DNA from: Methylorubrum salsuginis
GTDB taxonomy: Bacteria; Pseudomonadota; Alphaproteobacteria; Rhizobiales; Beijerinckiaceae
Assembly: GCF_900114375.1 (NCBI RefSeq)
Contig: NZ_FOSV01000015.1
Span: 1-64,000, forward strand
Direction: 5' to 3'
DNA length: 64,000 nt
Numbering within the stretch: position 1 is the stretch's first letter; every line of letters begins with the position of its first letter. Below are positions 8,242 to 17,800 of the stretch, piece after piece. The position numbers and the translations under genes were made by a program. The notes under the pieces were generated by a model. That model did not search any database and was not told the DNA's origin. It worked only from the letters and a program-made list of their open reading frames with translations.

Positions 8242-8661
8242 CACCGCCGCGAATCGCCAGCAGCCGGATGTCGATCACAGGGCCGGAGCCGTGCTCGGGC
8301 CGCTGATTCGCGTGTGGGACATCGCCTTCCGAGACCGGGAGAGAGTCCCGAAGATCATTGCCTAATGATCCCGCTTAGATTTCCTTTTTACCAGATATAT
8401 CTTCGACAAACCGGCAAAGCCGCGTTGCATAGAAAGCACTTATATTGGTTAATCATGTGCAAATCGGCGAAAAGACGATGTCGTGAACCGCGACATCGTC
8501 CCACCTCCCTCGACTCGCGAAGGTGGCCGGCCCCAGACATCGAGAGCGAAGTCAGTCTCCCTGCACACGGCGAGCTATCCTGAAAACAGGCGCCCGAACG
8601 CACCGGCCCGAACGCCGAAGACAGACCGAGCGGGAGATCAACGACAAAAAGCGAGTCGAAA
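8242..8661. other. AT-richer 420-base gap upstream of the Hint-domain gene
   Basis: No gene is supported here. Bases about 8365-8460 are clearly richer in A and T than the surroundings (for example agatttcctttttaccagat), and probably hold the promoter of the Hint-domain gene. A perfect 10-base inverted repeat at 8474-8500 is listed separately. Short open frames in this stretch lack ribosome binding sites and domain content. Confidence 0.5.
8474..8500. repeat. Perfect 10-base inverted repeat with 7-base spacer
   Basis: Arms gacgatgtcg and cgacatcgtc are separated by tgaaccg, about 160 bases upstream of the Hint-domain start codon. No T-run follows on either strand, so it is not an ordinary terminator. 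It could be an operator for a dimeric regulator or a hairpin in the 5' leader. A 7-base part of the same arms (cgatgtc/gacatcg) recurs with a longer spacer at 31079-31123. Confidence 0.6.
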
Positions 8662-10743
8662 ATGGCCAACTACTTCGCGACGACGGGCGACGATATCGTC
8701 TCAGGGACCAATACCGCCAACGGCACGAGCGCCAACGACAGCATCTACCTGCAAAACGACATTACGCTGACGAGCGGCCAAGTTCCCAATCTAAATTCGC
8801 CGTCGACGGCCGGAACCCTTCGTTTCCGCGGCGGCACGCCGGCCAACTACCCGGCGACGGGAGATGCGGCCAACCCGATCAACTACCGGCTGACCGTCGT
8901 CGACTCGCTCAATATCAGCGACACGTCGCCCTCGACCGCCCAGCCGAGCTTCACCATCGGACCGCTGACGCTGCAGATCGGCAACGGCACCACGGCCGGC
9001 GGGATCGCGGGCAACATCCGCGTCGACGACGGCGGCGTCCTCGAGTTCAACCGCTCGGTCGACACCACCTATACCGGCACGGTCAGCGTCGAGGACGAGG
9101 GCAACGCGATCATCAACAGCGTCGCAGGCACGACCGTCACGCTCACCGGCGGCTCGGGCAATCCGGGCGGCACCGCGATCCGCGCCAGCCAGAACACCGG
9201 CGCGGCGGATTCCTTCGAACTCACCCTCGGCGGCGCCGGCAACGGCGTCGTCAGCGGCACCATCGTCGACCAGAACACGGCCACGAACAGCGGTGCCCTG
9301 ATCAAGACCGGCAGCGGCACCTGGACGCTCACCGGCGCCAACACCTATGCCGGCGGCACCACGCTCTCGGGCGGCAACCTCGTCCTCGGCAACGCGAACG
9401 CCGCCGGCACCGGCGACATCACGTTCTCGACGCTGTCGGGCAACGCCACCGCCCGCCTCACGCTGGACACGGCGGCCCAGGCCAACGGCGTCACCTTCGG
9501 CAACACGATCGCCAACTTCAACGGCAGCAGCGAGCTCGACCTGAAGGGGCTGACCAATGCCAGCGTCAGCTTCAACAGCAGCAACAGCCTCCTGACCGTC
9601 ACGGGCACCCGCGGCGGCGGCAGCTTCAGCCAGAGCTTCACCCTCGAAAACCCGACCTCGACGGCCTACGAGGCGCGGGACGACGGCAACGGCGGGACCG
9701 TGGTCGTGGTCTGCTTCGCCGCCGGCACGCGCATCCGCACCACGCGCGGCGACGTGCCGGTCGAGACCCTGGCGGTCGGCGAGCGCGCCGTCACGGCCTC
9801 CGGCGAGGCCCGCCCGATCCGCTGGATCGGCCATCGCACCATGCCCTGCCGCGGCCGCAGCGACGTGATGCCCGTGCGCATCGCCGCGGGAGCCTTCGGC
9901 GAGAGGCGGCCGTTCCGCGACCTCCTCGTGTCGCCGGCGCACGCGATCTGCGTCGATCCGATGGGCGACCGCTCGGGCGAGGTGCTGATCCCGGCGATCC
10001 GCCTCCTCAACGGCTCCACGATCACGCAGGTCGAGGCCGAGACGGTGAGCTACTGGCACGTCGAACTCGACAGCCACGACATCCTCATCGCCGATGGGCT
10101 TCCGACCGAGAGCTACCTCGATTGTGGCAACCGCCGCTTCTTCGCCAACGCCGACGTCACCGACATCACCCTCCCGCCGGATGCAAGGCCGATGGGGGCA
10201 TTGCCGTTCTGCCGTCCGTTCCACGAGAGCGGGCCGGTGGTCGAGACCGTCCGGGAGCGCCTCGACGCGCGGGCGCGGGCGCTCGGCTGGCAGGTGGTCG
10301 AGGAGACCTTCGCCGGGCTGCACCTCGTCGCCGACGGCCGCACGATCCGCCCCGAAACGGCGGGCCTCACCGCCCGCTTCGTCCTGCCTGCCTGGGCCCG
10401 TGAGGTCCGCCTCGTCTCGGCGGCCTCCGTGCCGGCCCATGTCCGGCCGGGCACGCGCGACGTCCGGCGGCTCGGCGTGCCGCTGGCCGGTCTCACGATC
10501 GACGGCACGCGCACGATCGCCATCGCGGATCCGCGTCTGGAGGCTGGCTTCCATCCGGTGGGCCGCGACGGCCAAGGGAGGTCCTGGCGCTGGACCGACG
10601 GGTCGGCGGTGCTGCCGGCCTCGCTCTGGGCCGGGTGCCCCGGCCCGGTCACGCTGGAGGTCCACCTCTCCGGCCCCGCCCTGCCGCGCTGGGTCGGCCC
10701 GTCCGAGCGGATCGTGCCGGCCGCGCTTCGGCACCACGCCTGA
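8662..10743 (+). CDS. Surface/secreted protein with autotransporter-type beta repeats and a Hint domain
   Basis: A 693-residue protein in three parts. Residues 1 to about 345 are rich in Gly, Thr, Asn and Ser with beta-helix character and include a passenger-associated repeat around 210-243 (KTGSGTWTLTGANTYAGGTT). At residue 351 a Hint (hedgehog/intein) domain starts with CFAAGTRIRTTRG. It keeps the nucleophile-position cysteine, VETLAVGERAVT, RPIRWIGHR, LLVSPAHAI, and the closing YWHVELDSHDILIADGLPTE block, then ends near 490. The last 200 residues are not recognised. Bacterial Hint_2 proteins are thought to cleave themselves at the cysteine. There is no N-terminal signal peptide and no autotransporter barrel, so export, if any, would need a separate system. 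The upstream GC-poor leader and lone position suggest acquisition as a unit. Confidence 0.8.
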   Translation: MANYFATTGDDIVSGTNTANGTSANDSIYLQNDITLTSGQVPNLNSPSTAGTLRFRGGTPANYPATGDAANPINYRLTVVDSLNISDTSPSTAQPSFTIGPLTLQIGNGTTAGGIAGNIRVDDGGVLEFNRSVDTTYTGTVSVEDEGNAIINSVAGTTVTLTGGSGNPGGTAIRASQNTGAADSFELTLGGAGNGVVSGTIVDQNTATNSGALIKTGSGTWTLTGANTYAGGTTLSGGNLVLGNANAAGTGDITFSTLSGNATARLTLDTAAQANGVTFGNTIANFNGSSELDLKGLTNASVSFNSSNSLLTVTGTRGGGSFSQSFTLENPTSTAYEARDDGNGGTVVVVCFAAGTRIRTTRGDVPVETLAVGERAVTASGEARPIRWIGHRTMPCRGRSDVMPVRIAAGAFGERRPFRDLLVSPAHAICVDPMGDRSGEVLIPAIRLLNGSTITQVEAETVSYWHVELDSHDILIADGLPTESYLDCGNRRFFANADVTDITLPPDARPMGALPFCRPFHESGPVVETVRERLDARARALGWQVVEETFAGLHLVADGRTIRPETAGLTARFVLPAWAREVRLVSAASVPAHVRPGTRDVRRLGVPLAGLTIDGTRTIAIADPRLEAGFHPVGRDGQGRSWRWTDGSAVLPASLWAGCPGPVTLEVHLSGPALPRWVGPSERIVPAALRHHA

Positions 10744-10791
10744 GCCCCGCGCCGCAGCAACCGCCGGCGCCTTCCCCTTGCGGTGAAGCAG

Positions 10792-10817
10792 CGGCCCCGC
10801 CCATGGCGGGGCCGTTT
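10792..10817 (+). terminator. Rho-independent terminator after the Hint-domain gene
   Basis: A perfect 10-base-pair stem (cggccccgcc/ggcggggccg) with a 3-base loop is followed by TTT, 50 bases past the stop codon. This separates the Hint-domain gene from the SulP leader region. Confidence 0.75.
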
Positions 10818-10862
10818 GCCGTGGCGGCCCGTGTTGCGCCGCAACAGCACACATTGTAGGAG

Positions 10863-10968
10863 CGGCGGCATTCGCCTGGACCCGGTGCAAGCCCGGGTGG
10901 CTCTTCCGGCCGCCGATCCGCCGGATCACGCATTCGAGACGCGACCATCGCCCGCCTTCGGCGCGGGC
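10863..10968 (+). promoter_or_regulatory. Structured leader upstream of the SulP transporter, candidate cis-regulatory RNA
   Basis: Several nested pairings are seen in the roughly 130 bases before the sulP start. The outer stem is 7 bases (cggcggc 10863-10869 with gccgccg 10909-10915). Inside it is a 6-base stem (acccgg 10880-10885 with ccgggt 10893-10898, loop tgcaagc). Next comes gatcc/ggatc at 10915-10927, sharing a base with the outer stem and so competing with it. Last is gcccgc/gcgggc at 10950-10968. A conserved leader called the sul1 motif has been described before sulfate permease genes of Alphaproteobacteria; I recall its context but cannot verify that this sequence fits its consensus. 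Confidence 0.45.
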
Positions 10969-10994
10969 CTGCGTCCTTGCGGAAATTTTCAAAG

Positions 10995-12473
10995 ATGTCT
11001 CGTGTCAAGAACGCCGCCCGTGCGTGGCTCGGCTCGCCCTGGGCCGACACGCTGTCGGGCCTCGTCGTGGCGCTGGCGCTGATCCCGGAGGCCATCGGCT
11101 TCTCGGTCATCGCCGGGGTCGATCCCAAGGTCGGGCTCTACGCCTCCGTCGTCATCGCGATCATCATCGCGTTCGCGGGCGGGCGGCCCGCCATGATCTC
11201 GGCGGCCACCGCCGCCACCGCCGTGGTGATGGTCGATCTCGTGCGCGATCACGGGGTGCAGTACCTGTTCGCCGCCACCATCCTGATGGGCGTGATCCAG
11301 ATCGCCGCCGGGCTGATGCGGCTCGGGCGCCTCATGCGCTTCGTCTCCCGCTCGGTGATGACCGGCTTCGTCAACGCGCTGGCGATCCTGATTTTTTTGG
11401 CACAGTTGCCCGAACTGACCGGCGTCACGCCCGCCACCTACGGGCTGATCGCGTTGGGGCTCGCCATCATCTACGGCTTTCCCCGGATCACCCGCGCAGT
11501 GCCCTCGCCGCTCGTCGCCATCGCGGTGCTGACCGCGCTGACCGCCTGGCTCGGGCTCGACGTGCGCACGGTGGCCCATCTCGGCGCGCTGCCGACGACG
11601 CTCCCGTCCTTCGCGCTGCCCGACGTGCCGCTGACCTTCGAGACGCTGCGGATCATCCTGCCCTATGCGGCCACGCTCGCCGCGGTGGGGCTGCTGGAGA
11701 GCCTGCTCACCGCCCAGATCGTCGACGACATGACCGACACGGGCAGTTCCAAGAACCGCGAATGCGTCGGCCAGGGGCTCGCCAACATGGGCTCGGCGGT
11801 GTTCGGCGGCATGGGCGGCTGCGCCATGATCGGGCAATCGGTCATCAACGTCTCGTCGGGGGCCCGCGGCCGGCTCTCGACGCTGGTGGCGGGCGTCGTG
11901 CTGCTGGTGCTGTTGGTGGCGTTGCAGGACCTGCTCGCCGTGGTGCCGGTCGCGGCGCTGACGGCGGTGATGATCATGGTCTCGCTCAACACCTTCTCGT
12001 GGCGCTCGCTCATCGCGCTGCGCACCAACCCGCTCTCCTCCTCGGTGGTGATGCTGGCCACCGTCGCGGTCGTCGTCGCCACGAAGGATCTGGCCATCGG
12101 CGTTCTGGTCGGCGTGCTGCTGTCGGGGGTGTTCTTCGCCGGCAAGGTCTCCCGGATGGTCCGCACCACCTCCGAGCTGTCGCCGGACGGGCGCACCCGC
12201 CTCTACCGGGTGAGCGGACAGGTGTTCTTCGCCTCGGCCGGCACCTTCGCCGAGGCGCTCGACGCCCGCGAGCCGGTGGACCGCCTCGTGATCGACCTGC
12301 ACGCGGCGCATTTCTGGGACATCTCGGCGGTGGCCGCCCTCGACCGCGTCGTGATGAAGGCGCGCCGCCAGGGCCGGAGCGTCGAGGTGATCGGCCTCAA
12401 CGCGGCGAGCGCGACCCTGGTCGAACGCTTCGGGCAGCACGACAAGCCGGGTGCCGAATTGCCGGCACACTGA
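10995..12473 (+). CDS. SulP/SLC26-family anion transporter with STAS domain
   Basis: Inner-membrane transporter of 492 residues. The SulP signature region near the start reads DTLSGLVVALALIPEAIGFS, and further hallmark segments are GFVNALAILIFLAQLPELTG, the SSKNRECVGQGLAN loop and GGCAMIGQSVINV. After about ten or more hydrophobic segments a C-terminal cytoplasmic STAS domain starts near residue 400 (YRVSGQVFFASAGTFAEAL) and ends with an anti-sigma-antagonist-like LVIDLHAAHFWDISA stretch. SulP proteins move sulfate, bicarbonate or dicarboxylates; the substrate is not fixed by sequence. I start at ATG 10995 rather than an upstream TTG. The gene converges with the cyclase gene across 11 bases. 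Confidence 0.9.
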   Translation: MSRVKNAARAWLGSPWADTLSGLVVALALIPEAIGFSVIAGVDPKVGLYASVVIAIIIAFAGGRPAMISAATAATAVVMVDLVRDHGVQYLFAATILMGVIQIAAGLMRLGRLMRFVSRSVMTGFVNALAILIFLAQLPELTGVTPATYGLIALGLAIIYGFPRITRAVPSPLVAIAVLTALTAWLGLDVRTVAHLGALPTTLPSFALPDVPLTFETLRIILPYAATLAAVGLLESLLTAQIVDDMTDTGSSKNRECVGQGLANMGSAVFGGMGGCAMIGQSVINVSSGARGRLSTLVAGVVLLVLLVALQDLLAVVPVAALTAVMIMVSLNTFSWRSLIALRTNPLSSSVVMLATVAVVVATKDLAIGVLVGVLLSGVFFAGKVSRMVRTTSELSPDGRTRLYRVSGQVFFASAGTFAEALDAREPVDRLVIDLHAAHFWDISAVAALDRVVMKARRQGRSVEVIGLNAASATLVERFGQHDKPGAELPAH

Positions 12474-12484
12474 ACGGAAAGCGG

Positions 12485-14734
12485 CTACTTCGTCAGCGCC
12501 ACATGCACCCCCGACCAGTCGGCCGGGGGCGGCACGCACTCGAAAGCGGCGACGCGCTCCAGATAGAGGTCGTAGAGGCCGCTCAAGCCGAAGGCCGCGC
12601 CCTCCGCGCGGCAGGCGCCGATGCGGGCGCGGGCGCTCGCCCAGTCGCGGCGGCGATAGGCGACGAGCATCTCGGCGTGCCGCGCCGCGAGCCGCCGGAA
12701 GGCCGCGGAATCCCGCACGTCCGCATCGCCCACGAGGGTCGAGATCGCTTCGGCTTCCGTCTTCCCCTTCACCCGGATGAGGTCGATCTCCAGCACGGCG
12801 AAGCGGTCGGCCACGGCCGCGGCGGTGGCGGCCCCCAGCACGACCTTGACCCGGTAGGCCTTGGACTGCCCCTCCAGCCGCGAGGCGACGTTCACGGGGT
12901 CGCCCAGCACCGAGTAGTCGAAGCGCAGGGACGAGCCCATGTTGCCGACGACGCAGAGGCCGGTGTTGAGGCCGATGCCGATGTCGATCGGCAGGACCGG
13001 ATGCCCGCCGGTTTCGGCCTCCGCCCTGCGCCGGGCGTTGAGCGCCTCCATCCGGGCGATCATGGCGAGCGCCGCCGCGCAGGCGTTGGCCTCCTGATCG
13101 GGGTCGTCGAGGGGGGCATTCCAGAACGCCATGATGGCGTCGCCCATATACTTGTCGATGGTGCCGCGGCTCTCGATGATCGCGTCGGTGAGCGGCGACA
13201 GGAACCGGTTCATCAGCGCGGTCAGGCCCGCCGGATCGTGGCGGTAGAACTCGGCGATGCCGGTGAAGCCGCGCACGTCCGAGAACATGATGGTGAGCGT
13301 GCGCTCCTCGCCGCCGAGCCGCAGCTTGTCGGGGGAAGCGGCGAGTTCGTCGACCAAGGCGGGCGAGAGGTATTGGCCGAAGGCCGCGCGGATGCGCTGC
13401 CGCCCGGTCTGCTCGCGGGTGTAGTTGGTGAAGACCAGCACGGCGTAGACGGTGAGGCTGGCTCCCAACGGGAAGGTGGCGTCGAGCAGGATGCCGAGTT
13501 CCTTGAAACGGAACCACGCCGTCGCGGCCAGGAACACGGCGATGACGGTCCCGAGCAGCAGCAGCCGCGCGGCGCCCAGGAGCGGCGCGAACACGACAAC
13601 GATCAGGCCAACGCCGAGCGCGAGCGCGATCTCCACGACGATGGCGTCGTTGGGATAGGAAAGGGTGGCGCGGGACAGCACGCTCTCGAGGAGCTGCGCC
13701 TGCACCTCGACGCCGGGCATCACCCGCTCGACCGGCGTGGTCTTGTTGTCGAGGAGCCCCAGCGCCGAGGTGCCGACCAGCACGATCTTCTGCGCCACCT
13801 TGTCCGGGTCGAGGCTGCCGTCGAGGACGGTCCGCGCCGGGACGTAGCGGGCGGGGTCGCGGCCCGAGAAGTGGAGCCAGACCGAGGCCGTGGCGTCGGT
13901 GGGAATCTCGAAGCCCGGCAGCGCCAGCGCCTGCGCCCCCGCGGCGTCGGCCCGCAGCAGCACCGCCCCCGACCCGGTGAGCACCCGCAGGATCTCGAGC
14001 CCGAGCCCCGGCACCAGCCGCCCGCCGGCCTGCACCGCGAGCGGAACCCGCCGGACGATGCCGTCGCGCTCCGGCACGATGGTGAACAGGCCCCGCCCGG
14101 CGGCGGCGCGCTCCAGTTCGGGAATGTTGTGCAGCAGGCCCGGAAAGCGGGCGAGATGGGGGGAGGGGTCCGGTCCGAGCGTGGCGAAGCCGGTGCGCGG
14201 CAGGTCGGGGGCCTCGTGCGAAGCCTGCTCCAGGGCCGACTGGCCCAGGATCACCCGCCCGGCCCGGATCGCATCGGCCAGCACCGCATCGTTGTCGGGC
14301 AGGCGGGCGAGCGCCTCGCGGGCGCTCGCCTCGAGCCCGTCGAGGCCGTCAGCAACCCGTGCGGGGGAGAGTCGGTCGGGCTCGGGGAACACCATGTCGA
14401 AGGCGATCACCGCCGCCCCGGCCTGACTCAGCCGCCGCACCATCTCGGCGACCCGGGTGCGGGCCCAGGGCCATTGGCCGTAGGCGCGGATGCTGTCCTC
14501 GTCGATGTCCACGATGGTGACCGGGCGCAGCGTCACCGGCCGGGGATGCAGCGCCTGCAGCGCGTCGAAGGTGCGCAGCCGCAGGGTCTCGACCGGCGCC
14601 GGATCCCAGATCCGCACCGCCATCAGGGCGAGGAGGACGAGAAGCGCGAGCGCCCGGTCGAGGCCGATTCTGTTGGATGATAGGGCGCGCGAAGCCGGGG
14701 CAGCGGAGCGGCGGAAGGGGCGGGGGAGGGGCAA
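12485..14734 (-). CDS. CHASE2-sensor class III adenylate cyclase
   Basis: Membrane-bound signalling enzyme of 749 residues making cyclic AMP from ATP. An N-terminal helix (ALALLVLLALMAV) precedes a CHASE2 sensor domain (about 45-345) in the periplasm with VTIVDIDEDSIRAYGQWPW and VVAFDMVFPEPDR-like blocks. About three further helices (350-425) lead to the cyclase domain from about 475. Metal-binding aspartates sit in FSDVRGFTG and KYMGDAIMAFWN. The lysine of DKYMGD and aspartate of LGDPVNVASR are adenine-specifying residues in related enzymes, and the asparagine and arginine of VNVASR are the transition-state pair, so an active adenylate cyclase is likely. The only available start is a TTG at 14734, so the exact N terminus is uncertain. 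It lies just downstream of the FecR/RTX gene on the same strand. Confidence 0.9.
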   Translation of the reverse strand: MPLPRPFRRSAAPASRALSSNRIGLDRALALLVLLALMAVRIWDPAPVETLRLRTFDALQALHPRPVTLRPVTIVDIDEDSIRAYGQWPWARTRVAEMVRRLSQAGAAVIAFDMVFPEPDRLSPARVADGLDGLEASAREALARLPDNDAVLADAIRAGRVILGQSALEQASHEAPDLPRTGFATLGPDPSPHLARFPGLLHNIPELERAAAGRGLFTIVPERDGIVRRVPLAVQAGGRLVPGLGLEILRVLTGSGAVLLRADAAGAQALALPGFEIPTDATASVWLHFSGRDPARYVPARTVLDGSLDPDKVAQKIVLVGTSALGLLDNKTTPVERVMPGVEVQAQLLESVLSRATLSYPNDAIVVEIALALGVGLIVVVFAPLLGAARLLLLGTVIAVFLAATAWFRFKELGILLDATFPLGASLTVYAVLVFTNYTREQTGRQRIRAAFGQYLSPALVDELAASPDKLRLGGEERTLTIMFSDVRGFTGIAEFYRHDPAGLTALMNRFLSPLTDAIIESRGTIDKYMGDAIMAFWNAPLDDPDQEANACAAALAMIARMEALNARRRAEAETGGHPVLPIDIGIGLNTGLCVVGNMGSSLRFDYSVLGDPVNVASRLEGQSKAYRVKVVLGAATAAAVADRFAVLEIDLIRVKGKTEAEAISTLVGDADVRDSAAFRRLAARHAEMLVAYRRRDWASARARIGACRAEGAAFGLSGLYDLYLERVAAFECVPPPADWSGVHVALTK

Positions 14735-14774
14735 GAGCGGCGCTCAGACCGCACGCGCGCAAGGTCGGGCTCCC

Positions 14775-14800
14775 CCCTCTCCCCGCGTGCGGGGAGAGGG
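14775..14800. repeat. GC-rich palindrome of repeat family B, copy 1
   Basis: A perfect 12-base inverted repeat, ccctctccccgc/gcggggagaggg, with a 2-base centre, lies between the FecR/RTX gene and the cyclase gene. The flank aatgcgcg to its right recurs at the copy at 37810-37835. Related palindromes occur at 37644-37667, 45858-45883 and 47231-47255. A hairpin here could attenuate read-through from the FecR/RTX gene into the cyclase gene. Confidence 0.75.
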
Positions 14801-14837
14801 AATGCGCGGGCGGCTCGTCGTCACGTTCGCCGACCCC

Positions 14838-17800
14838 TCACAGGATATGGATGTCGCTGGCATGGAGGTTGTCCAGCAGCACGTTCTTGAGCGTCAGCAC
14901 CTGCGTGCGGTCGTAGGCGATGGTGACGTCGTCGCCCGATTGCGTCGCGCGGGCCAGCACCGCCTCGGCGCTGGAAAACACCGAGCGGTCGAATTCGAGG
15001 CTGTCGGCGCCCGCGGTGAAGTCCGTGATCGTGGTCTTCCCGAAGGCCGCCGTGTCGAACACGAAGGTGTCGCGGCCGGTACCGCCGGTCAGCGTGTCGC
15101 CGCCGCCGAGCCCGAGGATGATGTCGTCGCCGCCGCGCCCGTCGAGCGTCTCGGGCCGCGACGACCCGACCACGAGGTCGTTGGCGCCCTGGCTGCCGTT
15201 GAGCGAGGTGTAGAAGGTGTGGGTCTTGGTTTCGCCCGGGCGCAGGTCACCGAACTTGATGTTGAGCGAGATGCCGGTGTCGATATGGGCGCCGTCGGGG
15301 TCTTTCGGCGTATCGTAGACGTTCGGCAGATAGGCGTCGTGGTTGTAGAAGCCGTCGCTGGAGGCCCGCGCCGCCCCATCGAAGGCGATGAGATTGACCG
15401 ACACGCCGGACTTCGTGCCGTAGGCCTGCACCACTGCGACGCCGCCCTTGCCCGTCGGGTTGGCCAGCACGTCGTTGTCGGTGGCGTAGTCGCCGTAGCG
15501 GATCGCGTCCTGATCGGGATCGAAGCTGCGCAGGAAGCGGGCGTCCGTCATCGTCGCGTCGGTGGTGTTCGTCAGCGTGACCGTGGTGCGGAAGTAGGTG
15601 GCGTTGGGATCGAGGTCGATCACCTGTGTTACTTTGAGGCCATCGGTCGTCGCTCCGGTCGTCGTCGCCTGGAGCCGTCCGCCGCTCGACGTGTCGGTGG
15701 TGGTCGCCTCGAACTGAATCGTGCCGGTGCGCTCGGAATTGGCGAAGCTCTTCCCGTCATGGGCGATGACGATGGCGTCCTCCGGCGTGCCCGGGATGGT
15801 GACGTCGTTGGAGGTGGTCTCCTTGCCGGTGTCCCAGCCGTCGTCGTCGATCACGAAGGACAATTGCCTGGAGCCGCCCGCCTGCGGGTGGAAGCCGTCG
15901 GGCGCCTCCGATTCCGTGCCGAGCGAGCCGTGCTTGGCGATGCCGATCTCCATGTAGGCGCCTTGGAGAAACACGTCGCCGCCGACCGTCTGGTGGCCGG
16001 CCCGCCCCACGATCACGTCGACGGTGGCCTCGGCCGTCATGCCGTCGGCGTCGCGGATCGTGTAGGTGAAGCTGTCGGGGCCGGTGAAGCCGGGCTTCGG
16101 CGTGTAGGTGACCGTGCCGTCGCGGTTGAGCACGACCGTGCCGTGGCCGGGCTCGCCAAGCGCATCGATCCGCACCGCGCGGCCGTCGGGGTCCGCGTCG
16201 TTGACCAGCACCGCGACCGTGACCGCGCTGCCGGCCTCGACGAAGGCGTTGTCGTCGCGGGCCTCCGGCGCGTCGGGCGTGGCGATCACCGCGACGTCGC
16301 GCAGGACCGGCGCGCTCGCCACCCCGTCGCTGTCGACCACCACGATCGAGACCGTGCGCGGCGCTTCCGAGGGCGCATCGCTGCCGTTGGCGTAGGTCAG
16401 CGAGGCCAGAACCGTCCGGTACTCGGACAGGCTGGCCGCCCCGTCGAGCGTCAGCACGCCGGTGCGGGCGTCGTAATGGGCGCGGATCGGGCTCCCCTCG
16501 GGCAGATCGACGCCGAGCGTGTCCGCACCCTTCTGGAAATGCTCGGCGATCCGCACGGTGGCGCGGCTCAGGGCCGCGCTGTCGGCGTCGCGGATGATCA
16601 GCCCCTCGGCGAGCCGGATCGGCGCGCCGTCCTCGTGAAAACGCGCGCCCTCGCCCGGCAGGGTCAGGACCGGGGCAGCCTCCGCGTCGATCAGCGCGAA
16701 GGTCGCGGTCTGGAGGCAGGCGCCGCCATGGCCGTCGCCGACGCGGTAGCCGAGCGTCACCGTGCCGTGCGACTGGGCACCGGGCTCGTAGCGGAAGCGG
16801 CCCTCGCCGAGATCGACGATGGTCCCGCCGCCGCTCACCACCGTGAGGTCGGTGACGGAGAGGCTGTCGCCGTCGATGTCGGAGGCGCCCGCGCAGAGGT
16901 CGGCGACGGTCAGGGTGCGGGCCTCGCCGGCCCGGCTCTCGGCGAGCGTCACGGGCCTCGCGACCGTCGGGGCGTCGTTGAGGCCGGTCACGTCGATCGA
17001 GAAGATCGTGTGCAGGATCGCGCCGTTCGGCCCGCCGACGGTGACGCTGAACGCGTCGGTGCCGACCCGGCCCTCGGACAGAAAGGCGGCGCGGTCGGCC
17101 GTATAGGCATAGGTGCCGTCGGCGTGCAGGACGAGCTCGCCATAGGTGCCCCGCAGGGTCACGCTGCCGTCGGAGAGCGTCGTGTCGGCCCCGCCGAGCA
17201 CCGTGCCGGCGCGGGCGGCGAGCACGCTGAGCGTCGCCGAACCGGTCACGGCGCCGGAGCCGAGCAGGCCTCGGGCCGGATCGGTGGTGACGAGGGCGGC
17301 GTCCTGCACCACCGGCACGGTCTGGGGCGCGACCGCGAGCGGCGGCGCATCGGGGTCCGGCTCGGTCGGCGGCACGCCGGAGCCGCCCTCGCGGGGGGGC
17401 TCGTTGCCGCCGGGGACCGGCGTCACCGGGCCCGGGGGCTGGAGCGTATCGGGGGGCGTGCGCGGCCCGGTCGAGTCCGGACCGCCGCCGCCGGGCCCGT
17501 CGGGAAAAGCGTTCGGCGGCACGCCCGAGCCCGGCCCGCCCCCCGGCCCCGGCACCACCGGCAGGCGCGGCGATTCGGCGAGGGTCTTGAACAGCGACTG
17601 GACGAGGCCGTTCTCCTCGGCGATCTCGGCGGGCGTCTTCTGCGCCGTCTCGATCCGCGGCGCGCGCCCGTCCTCCGGGATGACGACGGTGGCGACGTTC
17701 GGGTCCGAGACCGTGAACAGGAGCTTCGACGGATCGCTGCGGTCGTAGACCTCGAAACGGCCCACCGTGCCGTCCGGTTCGGTCATCACCGAGAAGCGGG

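Noticed and set aside
9712..10150. Intein inserted in the surface protein
   Set aside because: The Hint domain starts with Cys but no C-terminal splice junction (His-Asn followed by Cys, Ser or Thr) or second extein of a known protein is seen; it fits the bacterial Hint_2 type better.
11024..14680. Very long plus-strand open frame (over 1200 codons) opposite the cyclase gene and beyond
   Set aside because: It is a GC-rich shadow of sulP and the cyclase gene: Arg/Ala/Gly-dominated composition, no domains, and it overlaps two well-supported genes.
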